Positions 36,351 through 49,639 of a stretch of DNA of 64,000 bases are shown one piece after another; the first letter of the stretch is position 1; each line of letters starts with the position of its first letter. The DNA is from Panopea generosa (lineage: Eukaryota; Mollusca; Bivalvia; Adapedonta; Hiatellidae). Under the pieces are notes generated by a model, which was not told where the DNA came from, did no database searches, and saw nothing but the letters and a program-made list of their open reading frames with translations. Position numbers and translations under genes: made by a program. The DNA lies in the NCBI GenBank assembly GCA_029582155.1, contig CM055905.1:2593920-2657919 (forward strand), given 5' to 3'.

Positions 36351-37589
36351 ATAAGTGCATATACAATAAGAATGTACTTGGTACCTTATTATGCCAATGG
36401 GGCGATATATCACGTGTTCTTTTTATAACAAGCTCTAACAAAACTGTGTAGGTTAATATAAGATAATGTTATGTTATCGCTTAGTCTAGATGCAAAATGT
36501 CAACAAAACCGTGTAGGTTAATATAACATAATGTTATGTTATCGCTTAATCTAGCTATAAAATGTCAACAAAACATGGATTAATCGTAAACATTTTTATA
36601 CTTTTTACCTATACAGATTACAATATATATGTGTAGCAATACATCCTGAAAAAACTCAAACTCCGTATTTTGCGATTTTCCTAAACGTTTAATGTTATCA
36701 AGGAGTACATAATTATACTGGTCTAAATCACAAAGAAGCCTTTTACCTTTAGTTTATTTGAACGTTATATTTCTATTGGACTGTTAGTAAGAGAATAATT
36801 AACAGCAAAACAGTTATAAAATGTATATAAAATCATAAATGTTTTCATAAGATATTTTGTGTATAAACTTCTGTATGCATTCGTTCAAATGTGCGACATA
36901 CATCTGTTATTTTTGTTCAACATTTATCGCCAGATCTATATTATATTGTGCCTAAGATCTAATTGTTATTCATTATACTGATACAATACTCAAGTACGTA
37001 TACATTGCACGTTTTTTTAATACAATACAAAAAATGTCCATTATGTATAATATTGGACAGACAGAGTAGAAATTGAATATTTTATTGCTGGGGCCGGAGT
37101 TGGAAGACCTCGGAATAGATTATAGTACGGTCACTGTCGTTCCGCAACAGTTTATAACTGGCATACATTTTTTGGACCGAGCTGGGAGTTATAAGAAAAA
37201 ACAGAAGTAGCATTTAAAGAGCACAGCAACCAAAACAACACAAATCATTAAACAATGCATAAAATAGATAAAAGTATAAATTCCTCCTTCATACAAATGT
37301 GAGTTATCTTAAATGATAGTGTTACTGTTCAAAACTTTAGCACTGGTGATGAAAAACTGCAATGGCACCGAAAAGCAAAGTTGATATGCACATCGAGGCT
37401 TCACATAGACCACAGTTGGTTGCCCAGAAAAAGCATGAGCAATTTCTTACAATTGGAAATTTTTTCAAAGGGCCATAATTTGGCAAAAAAATCACTGAAC
37501 GAAATGCAAAACTATACTTTAGGCTGATCCTACCCAGCTAGTCTCAGTGATATATTACGTCTACCAAGCAATAAACGAACCATTCGTTT
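36351..37589. other. no gene seen; SINE type 4 fragment inside
   Basis: This is AT-rich spacer. A tandem pair near 36430-36560 repeats aaaactgtgtaggttaatat with ataatgttatgttatcgctt. A minus-strand SINE fragment (cccagctcggtccaaaaaat on that strand) lies at 37075-37195. Confidence 0.45.
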
Positions 37590-37865
37590 TCCAAGAGTGG
37601 TGTCACTCCCAATTACTGGTATGTTTATCCAATTATGTTTTCTAACAAAACCGACACATACTCTTATTTCAATGAGTACTTAAAATGATAAAATAACCTC
37701 AAATAAATAAATACACAAACAAATTAGATTTACATTGTAACATGATAAAGTAAGCAAGCCTTAAAGTTAACAGATAGAAGCAAAAAAAAAGAAACAAAAA
37801 AAGAAAGAAATACTAGTCAGCACATGATAAATATATTGTATCAATAAAAATCTGAATCTAAAAGT

Positions 37866-38075
37866 ACTATACAGTTCCTATGTATTATTTGCTATACCTG
37901 CACGTCGTGCTTGACCAGTCAGTAACATGTTTGTACTATACAGTTCCTATGTATTATTTGCTATACCTGCACGTCGTGCTTGACCAGTCAGTAACATGTT
38001 TGTACTATACAGTTCCTGTGTATTATTTGCTATACCTGCATGCCGTGCTTGACCAGTCAGTAACATGTTTGACTG
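37866..38075. repeat. 69-bp tandem repeat, three copies
   Basis: Three almost identical 69-bp units begin gtactatacagttcctatgt; the third has a few substitutions. Because 69 is a multiple of three they stay open in one frame, which explains the 70-residue ORF. It lies just inside the left edge of the 20.6-kb block. Confidence 0.9.
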
Positions 38076-38124
38076 TCAAGCAGGAGTCATGAGGTTAAAT
38101 TCTTGCTTGGTCACCATCTTTATC

Positions 38125-38747
38125 ATAATTATTTAACACATCTATTTCACTTTAATGCAGTGGTAATACATGGTGGAACGACCGTGATTCTGCAAGTATC
38201 ATAATTAATTAACACATCTTTTTCACTTTAATGCATTGATAATACAGGGTAGAATGACCGTGATTCTGCAAGTATCATAATTCTTTAACACATCAATTTC
38301 ACTTTAATGCAGTGTTAATACAGGGTAGAATGACCGTGATTCTGCAAGTATCATAATTATTTAACACATCTATTTCACTTTAATGCAGTAGTAATACAGG
38401 GTAGAATGACCGTGATTCTGCAAGTATCATAATTATATAACACATCAATTTCACTTTAATGCAGTAGTAGTACAGGGTAGAATGACCGTGATTCTGCAAG
38501 TATCATAATTATATAACACATCAATTTCACTTTAATGCAGTAGTAGTACAGGGTAGAATGACCGTGATTCTGCAAGTATCATAATTATTTAACACATCTA
38601 ATTATTTAACACATCTAATTCACTTTAATGCAGTGGTAATACTGGGTAAAATAACCGTGATTCTGCAAGTATCATAACTATTTAACACATCTATTTCACT
38701 TTAATGCAGTGGTAATACAGGGTAGAACGACCGTTCTTCTGCAAGTG
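38125..38747. repeat. 76-bp tandem repeat, about 8 copies
   Basis: Units share catctatttcactttaatgc, gtaatacagggtagaatgac and cgtgattctgcaagtatcat. One unit contains a 17-bp internal duplication near 38590. Confidence 0.9.
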
Positions 38748-39114
38748 ACTGGCAAACTTTCTCACATAAAGTGTTTAAACCAAGCTGGGATCAGTCGTGT
38801 TGTATATTGTTTATTTAAGACTCCCCAATAAAGTGTTCATTGATGATTACAAGATATGCACAAAATGGTTTTATTTCACTTATATTTTTAGTATATTATG
38901 ACTGTTAGATTGCTAAATTATTTATTACATATTTATTGAAATAACAAAAAATAAAGCAATGGTTGGTTAAGTACCACCCCTGGAGAAATGATTTGTGAAT
39001 ACAACCCCTGGAGGACATTGCAGAGATGATATCAGAGCATGAAATTTCTTATAAAAGCTACTCATCCTCCTTTCCCTTATATAACCTGTATGAAGCAAAT
39101 ACACTGTCTTACTC

Positions 39115-39205
39115 AGGACACAACACATGGCCAGATTGGGTATCAAACCCAGGACCATCCAGCCAAGTCTGATGCTCTACCAATAATCTGTGTTCCACAC
39201 ATGAG
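39115..39205 (-). mobile_element. tRNA-like SINE head
   Basis: The minus strand reads ttggtagagcatcagacttg and cctgggtttgatacccaat, an A-box/B-box pair at tRNA spacing. Body and boundaries are unclear. Confidence 0.45.
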
Positions 39206-39295
39206 ATATGTATATGTTCACATGCTGTTAATTCAAGTTACTTGTTTTTATACTATTAAACTGTACTGTGACAAACCTAGATGTAAAGCAGGGCC

Positions 39296-39450
39296 ATGTA
39301 CTGGGTAGGGTCTTAGCCAGTAATGTTGGAAGTTGCAAGTTCAATGCCTATCTTGACCTATTATATACATGTATGTATAGTGCCACTCAAAAACAACACA
39401 CATAACAAGTTATACCCAGTAAATGGACTCGAGAGCTGTTTACTTCGTGT
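39296..39450 (+). mobile_element. SINE type 3-like fragment
   Basis: A B-box-like gcaagttcaatgcc, then cagtaaatggactcgagagc, matches the body of the type 3 SINEs. Confidence 0.35.
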
Positions 39451-40279
39451 CCATTTTATCATTGCGGTTAAATTATTAACAGGTGTGGTTCCAGATCACC
39501 AAATGAGTGATGGTAAGAATAAGACCACTGTAGCTCAGGCATGTTGTAAGAGCTATTGAATAGAATTTGCTGAAACTGCAGTTCTGTGGCCATCTAGGCT
39601 CATTTTATATGTTCATTTGTTGGTTTGCTTTTTATATAAATCTGTTAGCTCTCAATGGCATAAACATGATGCTAAATATTGAAACATACAAAAAAACAAC
39701 TGAAATCTGAATGAAATGGAATTGAAATGGACATTATTAGAATACAAGATTATACTCATCACGGCCTGGCTGACAACACAGCTGCTATGACATAATTAGT
39801 CGAAAGAAACTCAAACCAAGATTTAACAAACTTAATCATAGATATTTTGAGATAGGATTATGTGTTTTCCTGTGTTACTTGCAACATTTTATTTTAAGAA
39901 CTTTTGTTTAAAGATTTGAAGACACATTTATGTTTAAAAGCTGTTTCACAAAAATGTGGAAAAAAATATTTATGGTTTAAGATACATTTACAAATTGTCA
40001 AGAGTATGAAAAAGTTCATCTTAGTTACCATTTCTTTCTTCAGTACAGGGGAGATAACTCTACTGTACATACAAGACCAGATATTCTTGAACACATTCAA
40101 CATTCTTCAAACATCTGAAAATAGGAAACAAAAGGGCAAAGATGGCCCTATATTGCTCACCTGACTGACCTTTAGTCACCCAACTTAAGTAGATTATATA
40201 TAACATGTACACTCAACATTCCAAAAAAACGACATGGGCAAGAATTTTGATTTGTTTTGAAGATGTAACAGATGCGTTG

Positions 40280-41735
40280 AAAAGTTCCAACTTGGTAGAC
40301 TTTCACCCATGGTAAATGTCAGTGAAATTACATTGAAATCAGGTCAGTAGATTCTGACAAGAAGGCTTTTGAAGTTTTTACTAGAGCTGCCTATATAGTA
40401 AACTAGCATCTCACTGTGGCGGTCATGTTTTTAACTACGGTAATCACAACGGCTTGAACAAACTTGGTAAAGGGTCACCCAAGGAACATTTCTGCGAAAT
40501 TGTTTTAAAATTGATCCGATGGTTTCTGACAAGAAGATTTTTTAAGTTTTTACTATAGCTTATATAGTAAACTAAACCCACCCTCTGGTCGCCATATTTT
40601 TGACGAATCACTAACTTGGTAGGGTTCCTTCAAGGAACATTTCTGTTAAATTATTTTAAAATCGACCCAATAGTTTCAGACGAAAAGATTTTTTAAGTTT
40701 TTACTAATTAAACTAGCCCCGCCCCTGGCAGCCATGTTTTTTGACGAATCACGATGGCTTGAACAAACTTGGTAGAGGGTCACCCAATGACCATTTCTGT
40801 GAAATTATTTTAAAATAAAACCAGTTGTTTCTGACAAGAAGATTTTTTAAGTTTTTACTATAGCTTATATAGTAAACTAACCCCACCCCCTGGCAGCCAT
40901 GTTTTTTGACGAATCAATATGGCTTGAACAAACTTGGGAAAAGGTCACCCAATGAACATTTCTGTGAAATTATTTTAAAATAAAGCCACTAGTTTCTGAC
41001 AAGAAGATTTTTTAAGTTTTAACTATAGCTTATATAGTAAACTAACCCCACCCCCTCGCAGCCATGTTTTTGATGAATTAAGATAGCTTGAACAAACTTG
41101 GTAGAAGGTCACCCAATGAACATTTCTGTGAAATTATTTTAAAATAAAGCCAGTAGTTTCTGACAAGAAGATTTTTTAAGTTTTTTTACTATAGCTTATA
41201 TAGTAAACTAACCCCACCCCCTGGCAGCCATGTTTTTTGACGAATCAATATGGCTTGAACAAACTTGGTAGAGGGTCACCCAAGGAACATTTCTGTGAAA
41301 TTATTTTAAAATCGAGCTAGTAGTTTCCGACAAGAAGATTTTTTAAGTTTTTACTAATTAAATTTGCCCAGCCCCCTGGTGGCCATGTTTTTTGACGAAT
41401 CAAGATGGTTTGAACAACTTGGTAGAGTGTCACCCAAGGAACATTTCTGTGAAAATATTTCAAAATAAAGCCAGTAGTTTCTGATAAGAATATTTTTTAA
41501 GTTTTTTTACTATAGCTTATATAGTAAACTAACCCCACCCCCTGGCCGCCATGTTTTTTAAAATCAATATGGCTTGAACAAACTTGGTAGAGAGTCACCC
41601 AATGAACATTTCTGTGAAATTATTTTAAAATAAAGCCAGTAGTTTCTGACAAGAAGATTTTTTAAGTTTTTACTATAGCTTATATTGTAAACTAACCACA
41701 CACCCTGGCCGCCATGTTTTTTGACGAATCAATAT
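40280..41735. repeat. satellite-like array, ~160-bp unit, about 9 copies
   Basis: Units contain gccatgttttttgacgaatc, gcttgaacaaacttggtaga, aacatttctgtgaaattatt and ttctgacaagaagatttttt. Landmark spacing ranges from about 143 to 171 bp, so monomers vary. The last unit runs directly into the 3' end of a LINE at 41729. Fragments of this sequence are familiar from bivalve genomes (recalled, not searched). Confidence 0.85.
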
Positions 41736-44700
41736 GAATTTACTAAGCTCAGAAAAGTTCTCCTTGGTTTACCGCATTCATTTGTTACATTAGAAACATT
41801 AGACAGTGACCTGCTATAATCTATTCGAAGATGTGTATAACTTCCAGTTTCCATAATTTCATTTGGACCAAGGCTCCATTTCCGGTTACACTTCCTGTAT
41901 TCAGATTTAGTTTCATTAAAAACAATTACACCACATTTATTTGGATTATACTCATACCTCCATTTACACGAATATTGGTAACAGATGTCCATCATTTTTT
42001 GGAGACCAGATTTTGAGAATGATATTAAGACCATATCATTGGCAACAGTTGGTGAACACGCATTAATATCTACCACATAAAACCCTATACCTGAGAGTTC
42101 GATTTCTTCAATTAACACATTAATGTAGGTGAAATACAGGAGCGGACTGCAAACACCGCCTTGTTTGGTACCTTGCAATATATATACCCAATCAGAAACA
42201 TGTTCCCAGAAGCGAACTTTAATTTTGATACACTCGTACATACTAAGTATAGATTTGTAAAGTACCGTACTGATTCCCAATTGCCATAACTTATAAAAGA
42301 GTCCACTGTGCCAAACGCGATCAAAAGCCTGACGTGAATCAAGGAAGCACACATACAGTTTACTTTTATTTTCTCTTGCAAAATGTACACTTTCGCGGAA
42401 TGCAAATGATGTCATAAAACAATCCATCTTTTCTTGGAAGCCGCCTTGAAGTTTACTAGCTTTTGTTTGATTTTTCAGTTCATCTACAATAACCTTTTCA
42501 AACAATTTCAAGAACACTGAAGATAGGGTTATAGCTCTGTAATTGTTGGGATCTTTTTTTGTTTTTCTTACCACCTTTGTGAAGTGTAATTATGGTTCCG
42601 TATTTCATATTTTCCGGTGTATGTGAATATTTTAGCATGGCTGTAAATAACTTTGCAAGTAACTGTCTCACAATATTCCCTCCATATATAAGGTGTTCAT
42701 AAAACACTGAATCTATGCCACTGGCTTTATTTCGTTTAACTTGTCTCAGATATGATATTATATTGTCAACTGTTACTTCCGGATTATTACACTTATTATG
42801 TACGTTTTCTAAGAGAACAGTATGCTCAGTATTTTGGTTTTCAACGAATACTTTAAAATCCTCATCGAATTCAGCATTTTTACTCGGCGTATATAAACTA
42901 GTAAAGTATTTTTGCCATTTATCACATATAATTGATGGGTCTCTATAGATTTCATCATCAAATTGCATTTCAAACCCTGGCCTAGTACACGACTTATTTC
43001 GTTTAGAATTCACCAATTTCCAAAACGTATCTTGGTCACATTCTGCAGCATTGTCAATATCATCGTTTAGCTTTTGCATATAAATATTAACAGCATGCCT
43101 GTGGATTCTTCGAAATTGATTCTTTGCCTCTTTGTATGTGTAGTAAGACAATGAATCGGGTATTCGACCATTTTGCAACCATTGCACTCGTTTCGCTTTC
43201 ATATTGTTGTGAGCAATAGTAAGATCGGTATTCCAATATGTTTTTTTTATATGAACAAAATTTAGACTTTGGAATTGATTGATCAGACACTTCCAGTACA
43301 GCTTTAACTAGCACATTATATAAATCGTCAATTCTTGCCTTGGAATCTTAATGTCTATCAACTGCTTCCCACAATTCAGTATTTATAATTTAACAAGCGT
43401 TCATATTCTGAGATGTTTGTATCAGGTATCTTCAACCACTTTATACGCCTAGGACAATGACATTGGTCTGATACATTTTCGTAGAACCATGGTATTTCTA
43501 TCTTACAATATACTAGTCTATGGTTAGACACATTTAAGGCACCATCGTCTAGAATTTCACAATATTTAACTGTATCAAGCTTTTCAACTGGCACAATTAT
43601 GTGATCAATTAAGCTTTGACCATTAGGTGAAACATAGGTTTGTCTGTTCCCAAACAATAATCAATTGTATTAATAGAGAAAAGGTTTTCTGATTTCATAA
43701 ACATTTCCAAACAATACCCCCTATCATCTAAAGATTTAACAGATCGAGTTGATGAAAGGTTAGCATTAATATCACCCATGATGATCACTTGCCCTTAGTT
43801 TGAGTACAAATGTACAATATAAGATAGCATTTCAATATGTTCCCTATATTCATCAATGCTATGATTTTTACTTGGCATGTATACTTGAAGTATATATAAG
43901 TAACAGTTTTCGTTTATTTCATATTGTATACCGATTATTCTATCACTATCTACCGGCAAAACAGTTATCTTTTTTCCAAAAAGTTTATGCCACAGTAAGG
44001 CAACGCCTCCTTTGCCAACTTTGCATTTACCAGGCAGTTTTAAGTCAAAATCAGCAGTTGAATGGCTATTGTACATTGAATCAATTCTATCAAGGAAGTG
44101 CAGGTCTTTTTCAAAGAGCCAGTGCTCAGAGATGCCACAGACATCAATATGTTTATTTGTTAAGACATCACATAAGTAAGAAGAGCTGGACATGATACCC
44201 GTGGCAATTCATGTTAATATATTTAAATGTTTTGTAACAGACATTAAATTGATGTGGGTTAGTCCACAGGGTACCAGTTACTTATATATGGGTTATATTC
44301 ATAAACAGCTGATGGTAACGAAGCATCCTCACTCCTGGAATCACTTGGATTGTGCTGATGGTTCCAGTTATATCTGTAATAAGTTTTGCCGTACCTTCGC
44401 TGACCGTTTCTATTTCTGTTTAAATACGGACCATGACTTTGACCTTGGCCTTGACTATGACCGTTACTATGTTCTTGGCCTTCACTATGACCTTACCTAT
44501 GACCATTATGATGACCCTGATAGTAGGAATCTGTCTGTTTCCTGTAAATATTGAAGGAAAGCCACGGCCTACAAACAATACCAGGAGGCCAAAAATATGG
44601 ATCCTTAAGTAAGCTGACATCTGAGTTATCTTCAACCTTCAGTATAATAATGGTTGGCTTATGATCATATTGGAATATTGCAACTTTTGATACTTTTGTA

Positions 44701-44830
44701 CCTCGTCCACGCACAAAAACTGCAATTTTAATTTCTGTTATAGTAGGTAAGAACCCGCGTATATAAAAACGTTTGGTTGGCTTTCTTATGTAACCGTCAA
44801 AAATACCAAAATCATCCATTTGGTTACTAT
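41729..44830 (-). mobile_element. non-LTR retrotransposon, nearly full length, inactive
   Basis: Reading from the right: an ORF1-like segment with YIRGFLPTITEIKIAVFVRG and WPPGIVCRPW (44810-44560); a Gln/Gly/Asn-rich linker (about 44490-44330); APE endonuclease (44193-43795 with GKGGVALLWHK, 43740-43660 with MGDINA, 43657-43376 with SNHRLVYCKI); linker (43202-42498); and RT (42574-41729) with NNYRAITLSSVFLKLFEKV, LDSRQAFDRVWHSGLFYKL and KQGGVCSPLL. The catalytic YADD box reads VAND (42035-42046). One frameshift splits the RT and others lie in the endonuclease. Clade not assigned. Confidence 0.8.
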
Positions 44831-44847
44831 TATTAACGTCACCACTT

Positions 44848-45625
44848 TCGACTTTCATCATCGTACTTTCGACTTCCATCATCGTAGTTTCGACTTTCAC
44901 CATTGTGATTTCGACTTTTATCATCGTGGTTTTGACTTTCACCATCGTAGTTTCGACCTTCGACCTTCGATTTCCTGTTGCGCATATGCATTGTGATCTC
45001 TATACAACAATTACAATGGATGGCTGTATCTCAAGATATTTTGAAAGGGGATACTCCTACAAAGAAGTTATGGTGATGGTTAATGTATCAACGGGTATTT
45101 GAATCAATATTTATAAAAGCATACCTTCATCAGTCGACATGACTTGTTGATAAAACATGTGCGTGTGAATTACATGCGCAGCAGGACGTCAAAGGTCGAA
45201 ACTACGATGGTGAAAGTCGAAACCACGATAGTGAAAGTCGAAACTACGATAGAGAAAGTCGAAACTACGACTGTTAAAGTCGAAACTACGATGGTGAAGG
45301 TCGAAACCACGATGGTGAAAGTCGAAACTACGATGATGAAAGTCGAAAGTACGATGGTAAAAGTCGAAACCACGATGGTGGAAGTCAAAACTACGATGAT
45401 GAAAGTCGAAGGTCGAAACTGCGATGGTGAAAGTCAAAATTCCATCGCGTTTTCAACATCTTAGTTTCGTGATTTTGTGTTTTCATCAAAGTAGTTTCGT
45501 ATTTCAACCATCGTGATTTTGACTCACCATCGTGGTTCGACTTTCGACTTTCACCATCTTAGTTTCGCGTTTTCATCATCGTAGTTTCGACTTTCATCAT
45601 CGTAGTTTCGAGCATCGTGGTTTTG
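44848..45625. repeat. 21-bp repeat arrays in inverted orientation around a transposase-like core
   Basis: The unit gtcgaaactacgatggtgaaa is tandem in plus orientation at 45185-45440. It is inverted at 44848-44962 and again at 45480-45625. Between the first two arrays, the sequences ctgttgcgcatatgca and tgcgcagcagg are inverted partners, so a palindrome surrounds a core of about 200 bp. Being 21 bp, the unit stays in frame and encodes the heptad VETTMVK on one strand and STFTIVV on the other. Confidence 0.8.
45015..45115 (+). pseudogene. HTH-like transposase or integrase N-terminal fragment
   Basis: Translation gives MDGCISRYFERGYSYKEVMV then MVNVSTGI, resembling the helix-turn-helix start of eukaryotic integrase-like transposases (pattern yF..GyS..eI...L). 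Only about 30 codons survive. Assignment is tentative. Confidence 0.35.
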
Positions 45626-46049
45626 GGAAAAAATAAAAATACGATGGTCCAAACGGAACACCGTAAGTGTTACTATGCTTAAATTTTGTGTAAGACCACA
45701 ATTCTCCTAACATACAATTGTTATTGACAGGTACCTGTATGTCCGGAGATTCTAGAGGGTGGTGACACCGTGACTTCCTTTTGTTCAGATGTTAAACTTT
45801 ATTTGGCTAGAACTCATTACTTGTTATTATAGTTACCTACATCGGGAAATGTCGGCCCAGACTGACTGTACACTCTAACTTAGGTCGATGTTTTACATGG
45901 CACAGTGAATACTGATGCTTTATGCATGGAACAATTCATGCCGAAACGTTTATGTACCTATTTCTAACCTGTTGCATTTCTATTACTTCTCTCTACTTGT
46001 TAGTATTTTTAATATTTAGGCTTTCGCTTTGGTTTCAAATATTATTCAG

Positions 46050-46665
46050 CAGAGCGCCTGATGCCCTTCGTCAACCAGCACCATTTGATATGACTAGCTC
46101 AAACAAACGTCCTAATTGTGTTTCACAACGATGTCTCAACGTTTTAAGTCTCAAACAAAAGGGCCACAATGGTTCTTATATCGCTCACCTGTTGGTATGT
46201 TCTCTGGTTGCCAAAAAAAAAGTTAATTTTTCGCAATTTTGGTAGAAGTATACATACTGATAATTTGTACCAAATTGTTTTGAAATATGACAACCACTTT
46301 AACGGTAGAAAATATCATATTTTTCTTTTCGTTGCCATGAGTTCGTTATGGATCGAGTTCGTTTTAGTTCTTTTGACAGAAAACTATCCAAGGATTATTC
46401 CTGTAATGGTTGCTAAAAATTGCATGAGCGGATTTAGAGGAGATGTATTTTGAAACAAGTGTTTACTAACGGACATACGGACGGACGGACGACGCACGAA
46501 GAATACACAATGAATCATGAAAGCTAAAAAGGTAAAACACAATGCATTATAACAAAAAGAGAAGGATTAACCCCACACTGACATTTTGTACAGAAACAGT
46601 AAGAGGTTTTGATGTTTTTAGCCCTGCAATCACCTTAAGCCGTCGGCTCAGGTGAGCTAAAAAAA
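46050..46665. mobile_element. dispersed bivalve-type repeat with gctcacctg-type ends
   Basis: The left part has gggccacaatggttcttata with tcgctcacctg, and the right end ggctcaggtgagctaaaaaa. Between them is cggacatacggacggacgga. A related motif, ggccctatattgctcacctg, occurs alone at 40145. Boundaries and superfamily are uncertain. Confidence 0.45.
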
Positions 46666-47019
46666 ACTCTTCAGCAGGAACAATAACAATGCAATTTCAG
46701 TTTCAGTTACAAAACATTATTATTGGTTATGCCTCTTGTCCACTTAATCGTTAATTTATGGGTACAAAAAAACACTTAAAACATTCAATGGCAATAAAGA
46801 TTTGTATAAAATGATCATTTGACACAACTATATTAATATCATTGCAGTGTTTCGAACAGAATGTTGGAAATAACCAATTTATGGAGAGTTAAGTTTCTTT
46901 TTTTTTTACTGAGTATAGATTCCCGAAACGAAATGATATTCCAAAAGATGGTTTCAATCAAAATACTCTACTACTGATAATGTTTTACTTTAAATGTTTT
47001 GCTAGATACGTTAAGATCA

Positions 47020-48460
47020 CAAAAGAAAAAAAACTGTTTTGCTCCTACATGGACTTCTCTGTAGCATTCGATAGTGTCTGTGAAATAAATTAATTAAAAA
47101 TGGTATAGAAGGTACCCTTTTCCCAGTAAATATTGATATGTATTCCGATATTAAATCTGGTGTAACTGTCAGTGATATTTCCCCATTATTTAGAGTCACT
47201 GTGGGGTTAAACAAGGCGAAAATCTTTCTCCGGTTCCTTTTCAATCTGTTTAAACGACCAAGCAATGGAACTCGGAAGAAAAAAAACAACAAAGCAATGG
47301 ATTTTAACAAGCCACTTAACATCCTAAATATTTCCCTAAAGTTATGTATTTTGCTATATGTGGGCGACACTGTTATTGCAAGCGATAGTCCTATTACAAT
47401 TCAAAACGTATTAAATGATTTTTATTTGTACTGTTCAAAATCGAAATTATCAATTATCATGAGTAAAACAAACGTTATTATTTCTGGTACAAATAAACCT
47501 AGTAATATAATTTTTAATACAAATGGAGAAAACATAGAAATCGTTAAAGAATACAAGTATCTAGGAGTATTGTTTTCTTCATCTGGTGGTTTCCTAAACA
47601 CAAGAAAACATTAGCTAGTCAATCATATAAGGCTATATAGCATATACCTATCCTCGAATTTCTAACTCGACTTGCCAATTGATATCAAACTTAAACTTTT
47701 CGGTTAAACAAAAGTTCCAATTTCAACATATAATTGCGTTGCAGTGGACTTCGAAAACTTGATTTAATTGAAAACGCACACACAATTTCCAAACACAAGA
47801 AAAGTACTCTTTAATGTATGTTGTATGTTGAATTAGGTAGATACCCTTGTGAAATTATAATTTAGACAATGATTTATATCTGGACCTATCTTATTTCAGA
47901 CAATGAAGCAAAACTTACGTGAAAATGTTACGATGCTGTGTTTTATTCTACAACAAACTGCAAGTGAATTAATTACGTGAATTATATTTTAGACAATACC
48001 GGTATTGAATGCATATGGATCAACTAGAAAAAAGTCATCTTAAAATAGAGTCCTTTAGAACATGTAATCTGGTAATAGAGGTTTGAGACGTATAATTAGT
48101 ATAATTAAGTCCGAAATTAGAACCATATTTGAAAATTCTACCAAGTAATCTGCGACTATTCCATTTCCGTACCACAAACCATCGATTACCAGTAAATCTG
48201 GAAAGATTTCAACATTCATATTTACTGTATCACGATCATACGTGCCTCCTTTTAAACGATATCGGGGATGAGCTGCATTATGCCATAAAATGTCTTTTTT
48301 TTTCTTACTGAGATATTTAGATACATTCCCATATACTATTACCGTCGGCACAATATCATAAAGTTTCGCAAATGCATGCCCTCAAAGTCATCCAAAATAC
48401 TGTACAATTTAAGTACATTTGCTCGCTATAATAATAATAATTTTCGGTCAACTAATTACC
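47020..48460 (+). mobile_element. non-LTR reverse transcriptase remnant
   Basis: It contains SYMDFSVAFDSV, LLYVGDTVIASDS (a decayed YADD box), EYKYLGVLFSSSGGFLNTRK (47540-47610) and a C-terminal segment SNLRLFHFRTTNHRLPV with LLLNDIGDELHYAIKC (48130-48300). The parts lie in different frames and the N-terminal half is missing. Confidence 0.7.
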
Positions 48461-49600
48461 AAAAAAAAACAACTTACCTTTCATTTAAACTATGTGGTTA
48501 TATCCAAAATTGTCATATTTACTAAATAATAATTTAGTTTTTATGCACATTAATATATATACCATTAACTCACTGGCAATGACATTCCAATGCGGCCATA
48601 CAATGTCAACGGATGGAAGCACGTTCAGCATGTGGAAATGAGAAAATTGTCCCAACCTTGAGTAGGCAGACAGTTGCCACCGTGTAAACTGTCTATCATG
48701 TTCGTGATTAAAAGAGAGTATATCAGGAAAAACGCTATAAATGTCTCAAACATAAAATGATTATTTAAATGGATAAAAAGCATCTCATTATCATTAACAA
48801 ATAAAATCCGAATGGTTTGGTATGTCAAATCCATCGAAAAGTGACAAAAACGATAGTTAAATGGGAGTGGTAAACTTGAAACGAAATCCCCATTCTTAAA
48901 ATAGACAGCAATTAAATACAGTTTGAAGACCTTTGCGTCGTCTTTCAGACTCTTTCTAAGATGAAACAATATTTACTACGTATAAATTGAAATCAAAATG
49001 AAATCACGTGACTCGCATAAAGCGTTACAAAAAATGTTGCAATTTTAAGCGGGAAATCTATTTTAGTATAATCTAGGGGCGTAGCCCAAGAAATCCCGTT
49101 TCAATTTATTATTTTGGCATGTTTTAATAAATATCCTTTTGGCAATGCGTGATCAGTGAGCATATATAGGCATGATATATTCGGAATTTTTTTTTAGCAA
49201 ATTTGAAAAAAAAAAGAAGAAAATCCTGACATACATGTATATATTCCCTATGGTGACATATTTCTGCCACCAGTTAGAAATATGCCAAACGTTGTCCAAT
49301 AAGTTCCTAAGTAACCATTTCATTTTCGCGAAAATTATCTTTGCTTTTTGTTTCGTGGATTTTAGTGAAATTTTCAAAAAAATGTTACACCAGTGCTCCA
49401 TACCATTAAGTCACGTGGGTTCGCCACCGTAGGGATATTTGGCTGACACTCACGTGTTATGCTCATCTCAAAGTTGAAACACGTAACAGTTCGCTGTTAA
49501 CAAAAGCGTTAAAACTGTACTATATCGTTTCGGATTAGTTGATATAACATTATTGCAAAAAAAAAAAAAAAATTGAAGATACACAAATATGGAAAAAAGA
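48461..49600. other. no gene seen
   Basis: AT-rich sequence with homopolymer runs and small unconvincing ORFs. Confidence 0.5.
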
Positions 49601-49639
49601 TACTTTTAAACTTTGTTGTACTATCTTTCGTACCAACCT

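Noticed and set aside
43800..44195. 131-codon ORF on the plus strand
   Set aside because: It is antisense to the LINE endonuclease, which has clear motifs on the minus strand.
45170..45437. Antisense ORFs of 72 and 82 codons rich in STFTIVV or FDFHHRS
   Set aside because: They are products of the 21-bp repeat read in other frames.
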